Positions 7,458-16,351 of a stretch of DNA of 59,663 bases are shown piece after piece. The DNA is taken from NCBI GenBank assembly GCA_015231955.1, contig JADGAN010000032.1, positions 1-59,663 on the forward strand, read 5' to 3'. The position numbers and the translations under genes were made by a program. How positions within the stretch are numbered: the stretch's first letter is position 1; each line of letters opens with the position of its first letter. The stretch comes from Oligoflexia bacterium. GTDB lineage: Bacteria > Bdellovibrionota > Bacteriovoracia > Bacteriovoracales > Bacteriovoracaceae. Below the pieces are notes generated by a model, which ran no database searches, was not told the DNA's origin, and was given only the letters and a program-made list of their open reading frames with translations.

Positions 7458-8561
7458 ATGGGAAAGCATGAAGATAAATATAGAATTGATCATCATAAAT
7501 TAATCTACCATCCCTGTAGAGTAATGGAGTGGATGGATGCTTTTGGTGAGTGGGAAAAAGAAAAAAGTTGTTACCCTATTTATATGGAAGTTTCTCCTGT
7601 TGGTTATTGTAACCACCATTGTAAATTTTGTGCACTCGATTTTTTAACAGGAAAAAAAATATTATTAGAAAAAGAGCTTTTATTAAAACGCTTGCAGGAA
7701 TTTTCTCTGCTTGGGGTTAAAAGTCTTATGTTTGCGGGGGAAGGGGAGCCAACACTACATCCAGATATAGCAGAGATACTTGATTTTTGCACTCAGGTGA
7801 AGCTTGATACCTCTTTGACGACAAATTTTGATTTTTCAGGGGAAGAAAAACTTCAAAGTATTATGAGGAACTGTAAATGGATTAAAGTGAGTATGAATGG
7901 CCTTGATCCAGAAAATTATGCGCTTATCCATCAAAGCTCAAAAAATTCTTTTAATCGGGTCATTAATAACATTGAGAAAGCATTGGAAATAAGAGGTACC
8001 CTTCAGCAAAAATGCACGATCGGGGTACAATTGCTCTTGCTTCCTGAAAATGCGAGTGGAGTGGCGGTACTTGCAAAAAAAGTAAAGGAGATAGGTGTTG
8101 ACTATTTTGTGGTTAAGCCTTACTCGCATCACCCTGAAACAATTGGAGATACCTATAAAGATCTTGATTATGGCCAATATGCCTCTTTGGAAGAGGAGTT
8201 ATCAGAGCTAAATAGCAGTAGCTTTAAAACAGTTTTTAGATTTTCAGCTTTGAATAAAATTCAAAATAATTTACGATATTATGATCAATGCTATTCTGTG
8301 CCGTTTTTTTGGGCCTATCTCAAATCTACAGGAGATGTTTTTGGTTGTAGTTGCTTTCTGACCAATAAAAATTTTTGCTATGGTAATATTAATAAACAAA
8401 CTTTCAGAGAAGTTTGGGAGAGTGAAGAGAGAAGAGCATGCATTCAATATGTTCGAAATCATCTTAATGCGATTGAGTGCCGATTGGCCTGTAGAATGGA
8501 TGAGATCAATAGATATCTATGGGATTTAAAGCATCCGAATGAGCATGTTAATTTCATTTAG
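7458..8561 (+). CDS. radical SAM protein, paralogue of the one at 2184-3290
   Basis: A radical SAM enzyme of 367 aa with CNHHCKFC at residues 51-58 and GEGEP in the position of the GGEP motif. Additional cysteines in the C-terminal third (QCYSVPF, GCSC, CRLAC) suggest a second Fe-S cluster. It shares the HxNFI C-terminus and the CYxVPF motif with 2184-3290, so the pair arose by duplication and may act on related substrates. It is transcribed away from the aminotransferase operon and starts a plus-strand run that continues to 11877. AGGAC precedes the ATG by about 8 bp. Reaction unknown; sugar or amino-sugar modification is only a guess from context. Confidence 0.82.
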   Translation: MGKHEDKYRIDHHKLIYHPCRVMEWMDAFGEWEKEKSCYPIYMEVSPVGYCNHHCKFCALDFLTGKKILLEKELLLKRLQEFSLLGVKSLMFAGEGEPTLHPDIAEILDFCTQVKLDTSLTTNFDFSGEEKLQSIMRNCKWIKVSMNGLDPENYALIHQSSKNSFNRVINNIEKALEIRGTLQQKCTIGVQLLLLPENASGVAVLAKKVKEIGVDYFVVKPYSHHPETIGDTYKDLDYGQYASLEEELSELNSSSFKTVFRFSALNKIQNNLRYYDQCYSVPFFWAYLKSTGDVFGCSCFLTNKNFCYGNINKQTFREVWESEERRACIQYVRNHLNAIECRLACRMDEINRYLWDLKHPNEHVNFI

Positions 8562-8579
8562 ATATGGGGATTAATTGCA

Positions 8580-10112
8580 TTGAGTATCGATAAAAAAATT
8601 ATTGAAAATTTTGAAGATTTGCAACTTGCTTGTAAAAAATTAAGAAGTGAAGGCAAAAGTTTTTCTTTATGCCAAGGTCATTTTAACGTTATTCATCCCG
8701 GGCATTTGCGATTTTTAGAGAGTTCTAAAAAGGAAGCAGATGTTTTGTTTGTAGCATTACATGATGAGACGTTGGTGGATGAAAGTGTACGGGAGCGATT
8801 TTATAATAGTGGAGAAAGAGCAAGAGGTGTCGCCTCGCTTGCTTGTGTCGATCATGTGGTTATTGTTTCAAAAAAAAATTTCAATAAAGTCGTGAGTTAT
8901 ATCTCTCCTGGAATTTATGTTTTAGGCAATGAATTCAAGGGTAGTCGCTGTCCGCGGATTCAAAAATCGATCGATATTGTTAATCGCAATAACGGAAAAA
9001 TTATCTACAGTTCTGGGGTGATTCAATATAGCAATACCGAAATTTTTAAAAAAAATGTTGGACGCATAAGAAATGAGAGAATTGATCTTTTCCATAAAGC
9101 GCTTAAAAAGCAACATGTAGAAGTTGCAGAATTAAAAAATTTATTAGCACGCTTTAAGAACACGCGTATTTTAGTTGTTGGAGATTTAATTGTCGATCAA
9201 TATTGCGCTTGTGATCCCCTAGGCGTGAGTTCTGAGGCCCCTGTTTTGGTATTAAAAGAGTTAAAACGTAGAAATTTCACTGGTGGAGCAGGGATTGTTG
9301 CAAGGAATATCTCTTCTTTAGGTGCTAAGTGTTCATATATCACCATTACCGGAAAAGATTTATTTGGGGAGTCTGCCATTAAATCGCTTGAAAAAGAAAA
9401 TGTGGTGGTCAAAGCATTTTTAGATGTGGATAGGCCTACGACTCTTAAAATACGTTATTTGGTAGGAGTGCAGAAAGTTTTAAGAGTTTCTCGCCTTGAA
9501 GATAAAATTATTTCCGATGAGTTAGAAGAAAAAATTATTACAGAAATTGATAGAGTTGCTGAATTTGTTGATGGCATTGTCTTAAGTGATTTCAGTTATG
9601 GATTAGTTACTAGCAATATCATCAAGAAGGTTAAAGAGGTTTCAGAGGAATTTGGGATTAAAATATTTGCCGATTCTCAGTCTAGCAGTCAGATGGGTAA
9701 TATCTTGAAATTTAGAGATTTTTTTCTTCTATCTCCTAATGAAAAAGAGGCGCGATTAGCACTAGCTGATAAATATAGTGGACTGGAATTGATTGGTAAG
9801 AAATTGTTACTAAAATCTAATGTCAATAATGTTATCTTGAAATTGGGTGCTGATGGGCTTATCATCTTTTCACTAAAGGATAACGATTCTTTTGTGGCCA
9901 CCGAGCACTTTCCTGCATTAAACCCTTATCCTGTTGATGTTATGGGAGCAGGTGATGCTCTGTTATCTACAATGGCCTTGTCAACTTGTTCGGGGGCAAA
10001 TATTTTTGAAGCAACCGCCATGGCCTCTATTATTGCGGCGATTTCTGTAAGTAAACTTGGAAATGTTCCTGTCAAAATTCATGAAGTTGAAGATTGGCTA
10101 AATAAGATATAA
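8580..10112 (+). CDS. nucleotidyltransferase - PfkB kinase fusion, HldE with domains swapped
   Basis: Residues 1 to about 165 form an RfaE2-like nucleotidyltransferase, with CQGHFNVIHPGH holding the HxGH motif at 39-42. Residues from about 170 to 510 form an RfaE1-like PfkB sugar kinase, with GGAGIVARN near the substrate site and GAGD at 456-459 giving catalytic D459. HldE makes ADP-heptose with the kinase first and the transferase second; here the order is reversed. One expected activity is phosphorylation of heptose 7-phosphate at C1 followed by nucleotidyl transfer. Translation starts at TTG 8580 behind GGGGA; an ATG at 8564 is out of frame and stops quickly. The DNA looks more AT-rich than the genes right of 40 kb. 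The sugar could be something other than heptose. Confidence 0.78.
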   Translation: MSIDKKIIENFEDLQLACKKLRSEGKSFSLCQGHFNVIHPGHLRFLESSKKEADVLFVALHDETLVDESVRERFYNSGERARGVASLACVDHVVIVSKKNFNKVVSYISPGIYVLGNEFKGSRCPRIQKSIDIVNRNNGKIIYSSGVIQYSNTEIFKKNVGRIRNERIDLFHKALKKQHVEVAELKNLLARFKNTRILVVGDLIVDQYCACDPLGVSSEAPVLVLKELKRRNFTGGAGIVARNISSLGAKCSYITITGKDLFGESAIKSLEKENVVVKAFLDVDRPTTLKIRYLVGVQKVLRVSRLEDKIISDELEEKIITEIDRVAEFVDGIVLSDFSYGLVTSNIIKKVKEVSEEFGIKIFADSQSSSQMGNILKFRDFFLLSPNEKEARLALADKYSGLELIGKKLLLKSNVNNVILKLGADGLIIFSLKDNDSFVATEHFPALNPYPVDVMGAGDALLSTMALSTCSGANIFEATAMASIIAAISVSKLGNVPVKIHEVEDWLNKI

Positions 10113-10142
10113 AAAAATAATTCCAATATTTGAGAGTGTAAT

Positions 10143-10940
10143 ATGTATAATCCTAAATTAATTCCCTCTGTTTCTGTGATCATTCCTGCGCTAAATGAAG
10201 AAAAAAATATTCGAGAAGCGATAGAGTCAGTGCTGAGATCATTTGAGAAATTAAATATTGATGGTGAGGTGATTGCAGTAGATGACGGGAGTAGTGATAA
10301 TACAGGCAAAATCATGAATGAAATGGTAGCGATTTATGCGAATGTCAAAAAAATTGCTCATAGAACCCCTCATGGAATTGGCGGGGCCTTTTGGTCTGGA
10401 GTTACACTTGCTAGTAAAGAGATTGTCACTGTTTCTCCTGGTGATAATGAAAACGACCCAGAGCAAATTTTGTCCTATCTTGGACTTACAAGTGAGGTAG
10501 ATATTATTGTTCCCTTTGTTTATAATGTAGATATTCGAGCAAAAGGCAGAAGACTCATCTCCTCTTTATATCGACTTATTATCAATATGTCTTTTGGCAC
10601 CAATCTTAACTATACCAATGGTACTGTGTTGTATCGAAGAGCAATTTTAAAGGACGTAGCACTTAGGAGTAGAGGATTTTTTTATCAAGCGGAGTTATTA
10701 ATTAAATTAATTAGACTTGGTTACTTATTTGCCGAAGTTCCTTGCTTCCTGTCAAAAAGAACTTCAGGCAAATCAAAGGCAACAACAATTCGTTCTTTTA
10801 TAAGAATAATTCAAAGTTATTGCAAATTGGTCTTGGAAATTCATGTTTTACGAATGTCTGCAGGGACTCAAGCAATACTAAATACAGGAACACAAACACA
10901 TAAGAAGATGATGATCCAAAAAGAGTTAGTGGTGCAATGA
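10143..10940 (+). CDS. family 2 glycosyltransferase, polyprenyl-phosphate type (DPM-like)
   Basis: A GT-A fold glycosyltransferase of 265 aa. It opens with SVIIPALNEE and has VDDGSSDNT for the nucleotide-sugar and a DxD-like stretch further on. Length and the late GFFYQAELL and KRTSGKSK motifs resemble dolichol/undecaprenyl-phosphate sugar transferases. It would load a sugar onto a lipid phosphate at the inner membrane. There is no C-terminal transmembrane pair of its own. The stop overlaps the next gene by 4 bp, and that gene and its follower are small membrane proteins which may supply the membrane part. Confidence 0.8.
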   Translation: MYNPKLIPSVSVIIPALNEEKNIREAIESVLRSFEKLNIDGEVIAVDDGSSDNTGKIMNEMVAIYANVKKIAHRTPHGIGGAFWSGVTLASKEIVTVSPGDNENDPEQILSYLGLTSEVDIIVPFVYNVDIRAKGRRLISSLYRLIINMSFGTNLNYTNGTVLYRRAILKDVALRSRGFFYQAELLIKLIRLGYLFAEVPCFLSKRTSGKSKATTIRSFIRIIQSYCKLVLEIHVLRMSAGTQAILNTGTQTHKKMMIQKELVVQ

Positions 10941-11431
10941 ATTCAATCGTAATCACAGGGATAGCAATATTTTTTGCTATCTTGTTGATACACATTGTAG
11001 TGTGGAATATCTTGAGGCCAAAGAGTGAAATTACTGCACTCTTTGCTTTGTTTATCATCTTTCCTGCTATGATGTTTATACCCATGGCGATTTTTGCATC
11101 CACAGCTGGCGTGGTGGAAATTACACTGCTTTATTACGCTTTGGCCGCTGCTTACATACAAAGTTATCCAGGATTTAAAATCACCATACCCTCTTTTAAA
11201 ATTTTGCAGATCATCTATGAACAGAGGAGAAGTGGCGCTAAGAAGGAGGAGATTGCTGAGAAATTTGATCGCCATGAATTGATTGATGATAGGCTGAACC
11301 TGCTGGTTGTTGATCGCTTAGCGATTAGGGAAGGGCCTATATGGGTTCTTACATGGAGAGGAAAAGTATTAGTTTATTTTTTCATCTTTTTTAGAAAAAA
11401 AATTTATGGAATGGAGTTAGGAGAGGGATGA
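10937..11431 (+). CDS. small membrane protein with basic cytoplasmic tail, unknown
   Basis: A 164 aa protein I do not recognise. Three hydrophobic segments fill roughly the first 85 residues. A charged region follows, with a helix-rich stretch (RRSGAKKEEIAEKF) that could be a small winged-helix-like module, then a last hydrophobic patch. It overlaps the glycosyltransferase upstream (4 bp) and the next membrane protein (4 bp), so the three are probably made together. A role as accessory subunit of lipid-linked sugar synthesis or transport is inference from position. Confidence 0.7.
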   Translation: MNSIVITGIAIFFAILLIHIVVWNILRPKSEITALFALFIIFPAMMFIPMAIFASTAGVVEITLLYYALAAAYIQSYPGFKITIPSFKILQIIYEQRRSGAKKEEIAEKFDRHELIDDRLNLLVVDRLAIREGPIWVLTWRGKVLVYFFIFFRKKIYGMELGEG

Positions 11432-11877
11432 TATTAATAGCACTTTTTGCCTTTGGGGCCGTCATTTGTATCCACGTGCTTTTTGTACGTTTACTTATAA
11501 AAGCTAAGGCAAGTTTTTCACCACAAATTTGGCTACTCTACTCTTTGTGTATTGTAAATGTGATTTCTGTCGTTATAGTTAGTAGAAGCGATTTACTCTA
11601 TCATTTGCTTGTGCTTAATGCTCTTACTTACTCTTATTTTCATCTCTTTAATATGTCAGATACTGCAAGAAGGATTAAGCTTTTAATTTTAATCCATAGA
11701 GGAAAGAATATTACTAATGATAATTACAGTATCGAATCCATGATTGAGGTTCGTTTACAACGCCTGCATAAAATGCGGCAAATTTATCAAGATGCAGATA
11801 GTTATTATTTGCGTAGCTACTTCTTGTTAGGGATCTCTTTTCTTTTTGAGGGATGGAAAAAAATTTTAGCTAGGTAA
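11428..11877 (+). CDS. small membrane protein, partner of the preceding gene
   Basis: A 149 aa protein with about three hydrophobic helices in the first 80 residues, then a charged tail and a final hydrophobic stretch. The layout mirrors its upstream neighbour: membrane block, then a charged segment with RxKLLxLIHRGK-like spacing, then a hydrophobic end. I suspect an ancient duplication, though identity is low. ATG overlaps the previous stop (ATGA-type). Function unknown; co-translation suggests a complex. Confidence 0.68.
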   Translation: MILIALFAFGAVICIHVLFVRLLIKAKASFSPQIWLLYSLCIVNVISVVIVSRSDLLYHLLVLNALTYSYFHLFNMSDTARRIKLLILIHRGKNITNDNYSIESMIEVRLQRLHKMRQIYQDADSYYLRSYFLLGISFLFEGWKKILAR

Positions 11878-11898
11878 ATAGATTAACCATCTATTTAC
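11874..11898. terminator. symmetrical hairpin between convergent genes
   Basis: A perfect 10 bp stem GTAAATAGAT / ATCTATTTAC with a 5 base loop holds the stop codons of both convergent genes. The stem is AT-rich and T runs are short, so it would be a weak bidirectional terminator at best. Confidence 0.4.
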
Positions 11899-12604
11899 TC
11901 ATAAGCTTTTTATAAAGGCGAGAAGGAATAAATTTAGTCATATAGGTCAAGAGTGTTTGTAATTTGGGAAGATAGTAGCATCGATTGGATCTGTTATAAT
12001 TGCAAATAATATGCGCTATTTTTTTTGAAGCTTTTTGATAATTGATGCCAATAAGAGCGTGCTTGCGATGATGAAGACGGCCAAAATTGACTGTTGTAAA
12101 TTTTATATTAGAACAAAAATACTGCATTCTTAAGTTTTCAAGAATTTTATTTGTTGCAAGTTTAGAAGAGGAGTAGCCAATCCGTTGACGATGATTTTCA
12201 CGAATAGCACTAAGACTGGAAATATAAATAAAGTGGCCACGCTTTTCTTTGAGATAAAGAGGTAGGAAAAAATCGATTGTTTTTAAGAAACCGAAGCAGT
12301 TAAGCTCAAAATTCTTATGCAATTGCGGTAGTAGTAAGTTTTGATTTTTGGCATCCTCAGTAATATCATCAAACGCTCTCCCTGCGCAGTAGACGATAAC
12401 TTCTGGCATTGGTATGAGTTGTTGAAACGAGAAATATGCTTGTGCCCTATTGGTAATATCACATTGGAGATAGTGAAAGGGAAAAGGAGAGGGAGATGCA
12501 GGGGAGGTACGCCCCATCCCCCAGACCTGATGCCCTTGTTGATGCAGGAGTAGTGCTAGTGTATTGCCTAAACCACGAGAGGCACCAATCACTAAAATAT
12601 TCAT
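11891..12604 (-). CDS. short-chain dehydrogenase/reductase
   Basis: A 237 aa SDR with the cofactor motif GASRGLG at the N-terminus, a VYCAGRA stretch in place of NNAG, and the active site SSLSA...YSSSK. The C-terminal substrate loop is short. It follows the radical SAM gene with no gap at all (TAG then ATG), so it is the last gene of the minus-strand operon that starts at 16224. It probably handles a sugar or lipid carbonyl made by the radical SAM enzymes; that link is inferred. Confidence 0.85.
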   Translation of the reverse strand: MNILVIGASRGLGNTLALLLHQQGHQVWGMGRTSPASPSPFPFHYLQCDITNRAQAYFSFQQLIPMPEVIVYCAGRAFDDITEDAKNQNLLLPQLHKNFELNCFGFLKTIDFFLPLYLKEKRGHFIYISSLSAIRENHRQRIGYSSSKLATNKILENLRMQYFCSNIKFTTVNFGRLHHRKHALIGINYQKASKKIAHIICNYNRSNRCYYLPKLQTLLTYMTKFIPSRLYKKLMSK

Positions 12605-13672
12605 CTACATTCTCCCGAAATTTCCAAAAATTTGTTTTATTTGAGTGACTGCTTGGTTGAAATATTGTCCTAGATTTGCACCAAGCAAGAGATTCCAGTC
12701 ATTTTGTGTCAGGTAGTAGCATGCCTCGCAACGATTATGTTTTAAAATATGCTCGTAAGCGCGCTTTACTCCCACCTCTTTAACATTTAAGGCCTGAAAA
12801 TGTTGGTTAAGAGAGGAGCAAGGAAAAGCAAATCCGTTAGCATCGATGGAGAGTTTTAATTTTCCATAGTGACAGGGAATTAAATTATCATAATTAGCAA
12901 ACTCTTCCTTCATGACATAAGGATGCTCATATTTAAGTGGCCAGTTGAGCGCATTTTTCAAGACACGTTCAGAAGTATAAATAGGATAACCCTGCTGTTT
13001 AAGCGAGATAATTTCGCTGACAGCAGTTTTGATCTCTTCATCAGTCAAGTGCAGGTGTGATAAATTTTCAGTAAAGGGTTTGAGCGGTAAGCTAAACTGT
13101 TGAAGATAGCCAATCTCCTTGGCCATAGTTGCAAGATGAAGGATATCGTTTTTGTTTTTTTGAGTAATTGCTGCGTGAACTGCAAATTTGATTTGATGCT
13201 CTTTTGCTACTGTGATTGCTTCCATGGCCGCACGATAACTGCCTTTACCGCGAACAAAATCGTGATTTTCCTCTTTTCCATCAAGACTGATGCAGATGCC
13301 ATCGGCCAATTTTGCAATATGCATGCGCTCAGGAAGCAAAATACCATTGGTTACAATACTAACAAACATGCCTTTTTTCTTTAAGTATCTGACTAGTAAT
13401 TCTGTGTCATCGCGTAAGAAGATCTCTCCTCCGTGGATATTAAAATAACAGGCACCAAGTTCTGCACACTCATCAATGATCTTTAATAATTCTGCTGTAG
13501 TATAATCGATGATTTTCCTTGCAGACCAGTGCCCTTTGCAATATTGGCAACTTAAATTGCAACGGTCGGTAACATAGAGAAGTACAACTAAGGGACGCTT
13601 GATTTTTAATAATTTATAGTAAAAGATTTTAGCGGGAAGATGAGTAGTGCGTAGGAGTTGTTTTATTTTCAT
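12605..13672 (-). CDS. radical SAM / SPASM-like protein
   Basis: A 355 aa enzyme with CNLSCQYC at residues 38-45 and NIHGGEI as the GGE motif. A later Cys pair (PCSS, then RCEACY) suggests an auxiliary cluster as in SPASM proteins. It is a tandem paralogue of the gene at 15151-16224: both have the same ALxxxxxGxKxAxEHI block before the C-terminal CxxCY. ATG overlaps the stop of the upstream B12-radical SAM gene in ATGA. Substrate unknown. Similar proteins act on lipids, sugars or peptides; no peptide substrate gene is visible here. Confidence 0.83.
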   Translation of the reverse strand: MKIKQLLRTTHLPAKIFYYKLLKIKRPLVVLLYVTDRCNLSCQYCKGHWSARKIIDYTTAELLKIIDECAELGACYFNIHGGEIFLRDDTELLVRYLKKKGMFVSIVTNGILLPERMHIAKLADGICISLDGKEENHDFVRGKGSYRAAMEAITVAKEHQIKFAVHAAITQKNKNDILHLATMAKEIGYLQQFSLPLKPFTENLSHLHLTDEEIKTAVSEIISLKQQGYPIYTSERVLKNALNWPLKYEHPYVMKEEFANYDNLIPCHYGKLKLSIDANGFAFPCSSLNQHFQALNVKEVGVKRAYEHILKHNRCEACYYLTQNDWNLLLGANLGQYFNQAVTQIKQIFGNFGRM

Positions 13673-15105
13673 GTTTGTTTCTCAAGGAGTTTACTTGAAA
13701 ATAGTTTCCAAATGAGCATAAAACCGTTTGCTAATTTTTTGATATCTTCAAGTGTATTGATTTTTATTAGGTTTCTTAAGATGGTCAGTGGATTGAGATA
13801 AAATTTAATGTAGGCCTTTCGCTGTGCTTGAGTTAAATCAGAAACACTCATGCCTTTAGGGATAAAAGGAGGGGTATCGGATAAATAATTAATTTTATCA
13901 TAATCACTTTTATCAAAATATCCATGTTCATCACAAATATCCCACATCGGAGTTCCGGGAAAGGGAGTTAAAAAATTGATGGCCGCATAGTGAATCGGTA
14001 GCTTTTGCATAAAGTGGGTTGTCTCTTTTAGTGTTGCTTTAGTCTCGCCAGGAAGACCAAAAATAAAGTACCCTTTAACATAAAGTCCATGTTTATAAGC
14101 AAGGGCACAGGCCGCCTCTACTTTTTTTAGATCAATTTTCTTATTGCAGTTGTTTAAAATCTCTTGGTTTCCAGACTCAATTCCATATTGAATCAGCCAG
14201 CAGCCGGCACGCTTCATAAGCTTTAAGAGTGGGCCGTTAACATTGTTGACTCGAGCATTACAAGACCAGGAGAAATTCAATTTTTTACGAATCATCTCTT
14301 CACAAATAGCAACAGCTCTGGCCTCATGAACAAGAAAAGTGTCATCGAAGATGATCAATTCCCGGATAGCATGATTTTGCTTAAGATAGCTCATCTCTTC
14401 GATAACGTATTGAGAAGAGTGTAGGCGTAAAGGGTAATCTCCCTTGCCGCTTTGGCAAAAAACACAACGATTAGAACAGCCTCGTGCAGTCAACATGCCG
14501 GTTGCAGGGAGTTTTTTATAGGCCAGTAAGCTCGGGCGATAGTGAGAGAGATTACCAAAAAGTTCCCGTGCAGGCATTTTAAGTTTATCCAAATTTTTTA
14601 CCATGGCCATGTCACCATAGCAAATTTTGCCAAGATTGCGATAGATAAGTCCAGGAATTTGACTTAAGTGTAGATGGTCATTGGAAAAAATATTTTTCAG
14701 CAAAAGAGGTAAAGACTCTTCGGCCTCTCCTCGGAAGGCATAATCGATCCATGGAAAGGGAGCAAGAGATTCTGGAAGTGCAGTTACATGAGGTCCACCT
14801 ACAAGAATAAAAATTTTATGATTGCTCTCCTTAATCAGCTTTGCAATTCTCATAACACAATTAAACGATTCCGAAAGCGCATAAAAGCCTATCACATGAG
14901 GACGTTCATTTAAGAGTTTAATCGCAATGGACGCAATATCCTTCCCATTGGTGACATTGCTAGAAATCTTAACCTCATACTCCTGCTGGCCCAGTGCTGC
15001 TGCTAGATAACCTAATCCTAAATTGGGTAATGAATAGTAGTGTTTGGTTAAGATGTAATCTTGTTGGATAGCAAGGGAGCAAAGAAGGATACATGGTTTA
15101 TTCAT
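13669..15105 (-). CDS. B12-binding radical SAM protein
   Basis: A 478 aa protein with an N-terminal cobalamin-binding fold (residues about 1-140, including LVGGPHVTALP) followed by a radical SAM domain with CSNRCVFC at 210-217. GIESGNQE and FGLPGET further on are typical of the class B methyltransferase/BchE-like group. It may methylate an unactivated carbon, or rearrange or cyclise, using methylcobalamin and SAM. It lies between two other radical SAM genes in one operon. The DxHxxG cobalamin motif is not evident, as in several members of this group. Substrate unknown. Confidence 0.85.
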   Translation of the reverse strand: MNKPCILLCSLAIQQDYILTKHYYSLPNLGLGYLAAALGQQEYEVKISSNVTNGKDIASIAIKLLNERPHVIGFYALSESFNCVMRIAKLIKESNHKIFILVGGPHVTALPESLAPFPWIDYAFRGEAEESLPLLLKNIFSNDHLHLSQIPGLIYRNLGKICYGDMAMVKNLDKLKMPARELFGNLSHYRPSLLAYKKLPATGMLTARGCSNRCVFCQSGKGDYPLRLHSSQYVIEEMSYLKQNHAIRELIIFDDTFLVHEARAVAICEEMIRKKLNFSWSCNARVNNVNGPLLKLMKRAGCWLIQYGIESGNQEILNNCNKKIDLKKVEAACALAYKHGLYVKGYFIFGLPGETKATLKETTHFMQKLPIHYAAINFLTPFPGTPMWDICDEHGYFDKSDYDKINYLSDTPPFIPKGMSVSDLTQAQRKAYIKFYLNPLTILRNLIKINTLEDIKKLANGFMLIWKLFSSKLLEKQT

Positions 15106-15150
15106 GGGTATTTCTCAAAATGCTTTAAGCATTTAGGATCAATTGATTAA

Positions 15151-16224
15151 TTAGTGTCTAAAAAAATTTTTGGCATTATTCCAGATAACACTTGCATTTA
15201 AGTCAAAAAGTAAATTGTATTCACTAAAACAGGTATTATAACAGGTCATGCATTTTTTATTTTGTTCAATATGTTCCCATGCTTTCTTGATTCCATGCTT
15301 TCTGAAATCGAGTGCTTCAAACTGTCCAATGTGTTCACCGCAAGGATAGACAAGCCCATCACCATCAATGAAGCACATATATTTTCCCATATAGCAGGGA
15401 TTTTGTATTGCCATGTCATTGGCGGCAAGTGGAGCATGGTCAGATAAGATTTTTTTTACATCAAAGGAGAAAGGCCAATCTAAAATTTTTTGATAAGAGT
15501 TAAAGGAGTAAAAGATGGGGTAACCATTGCTTTTCATCTCCATCAATTTTTTTACAGCATTGCGTATTTTTTCCTCTTGCACTTTTAAGGCGGCATCATT
15601 GCGGTCTGTTGTTGCAGATTTTTCATAAAGAAAATTAAATTGCGCTCCATATTGATACTTTTTTGCTAAGGAGGCAATATGTTCAATTGCCCCATTATCA
15701 ATGTTGTGGCCTGTGAGCACACTACTCGTTGCAATGGGGATGCCATTTGCTTTTGCGACTTCAATAGCATGAATGATCTTTTTATAAGTGCCTGGCCCTC
15801 GATTTTTATCATTGGAAAACTCTTCACCATCTAAACTAATACAAAGAGAGTCAATCTCTTTTAGTTCTTTAACTTTTTTAGGCAGCAGTAATCCATTGCT
15901 GTTCATTCGGCAGATCATATTTTGTTTTTTTATAAAGTGAATGAGCTCTCCAATATCCTCTCGTATAAGCGGTTCACCTCCTTCGAGGTGAATGAGTCTT
16001 GTTCCCATTTTTTTGAGATCCATGATAAGCTTTAAAAGTTCTTCTTTGGAGAAATCTTTAGTGTCACGATCATAATATTGCCCATAACAATAGATGCATT
16101 TGAGGTTACACCTATTGGTGGTGGTAATACTCACAATTAAGGGGACATGCTTTTTAAGAAGGCGATTGATAAAAAGAGAGGACATAAATAAGGAGTGATG
16201 CTTAAGCGCAGATAAATTAATCAC
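15151..16224 (-). CDS. radical SAM / SPASM-like protein
   Basis: A 357 aa radical SAM enzyme with CNLKCIYC at residues 39-46, HLEGGEP next, and SLDGEE in the barrel. Late cysteines (NPCYMG, YPCGEH, KCMTCYNTC) would hold an auxiliary cluster. The start is GTG at 16224 with GGGAGGG 6 bp upstream. It is first in a four-gene operon: radical SAM, B12-radical SAM, radical SAM, SDR. It is a paralogue of 12605-13672. A good sigma-70 promoter lies upstream. Confidence 0.84.
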   Translation of the reverse strand: MINLSALKHHSLFMSSLFINRLLKKHVPLIVSITTTNRCNLKCIYCYGQYYDRDTKDFSKEELLKLIMDLKKMGTRLIHLEGGEPLIREDIGELIHFIKKQNMICRMNSNGLLLPKKVKELKEIDSLCISLDGEEFSNDKNRGPGTYKKIIHAIEVAKANGIPIATSSVLTGHNIDNGAIEHIASLAKKYQYGAQFNFLYEKSATTDRNDAALKVQEEKIRNAVKKLMEMKSNGYPIFYSFNSYQKILDWPFSFDVKKILSDHAPLAANDMAIQNPCYMGKYMCFIDGDGLVYPCGEHIGQFEALDFRKHGIKKAWEHIEQNKKCMTCYNTCFSEYNLLFDLNASVIWNNAKNFFRH

Positions 16225-16275
16225 GAATAACCCTCCCTGAGATTTTGCATGAGTAAAGAGATCGCTAATTTAAAA

Positions 16276-16305
16276 ATTTTATCGCGCTGTCGGAAATATT
16301 GTCAA
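16276..16305 (-). promoter_or_regulatory. sigma-70 type promoter of the radical SAM operon
   Basis: On the minus strand TTGACA (16300-16305) is followed after 18 bp by TAAAAT (16276-16281). Start of transcription would be near 16268, leaving an untranslated leader of about 44 bases before the GTG. It is the best consensus promoter I saw in the window. Confidence 0.6.
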
Positions 16306-16351
16306 AACAAAATCTAGGACTAAGACTATTTGATCTATTTATTTAATTAAT

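Noticed and set aside
12605-16224. RiPP maturation cluster
   Set aside because: No short precursor peptide frame, protease or peptide exporter was seen next to the radical SAM genes.
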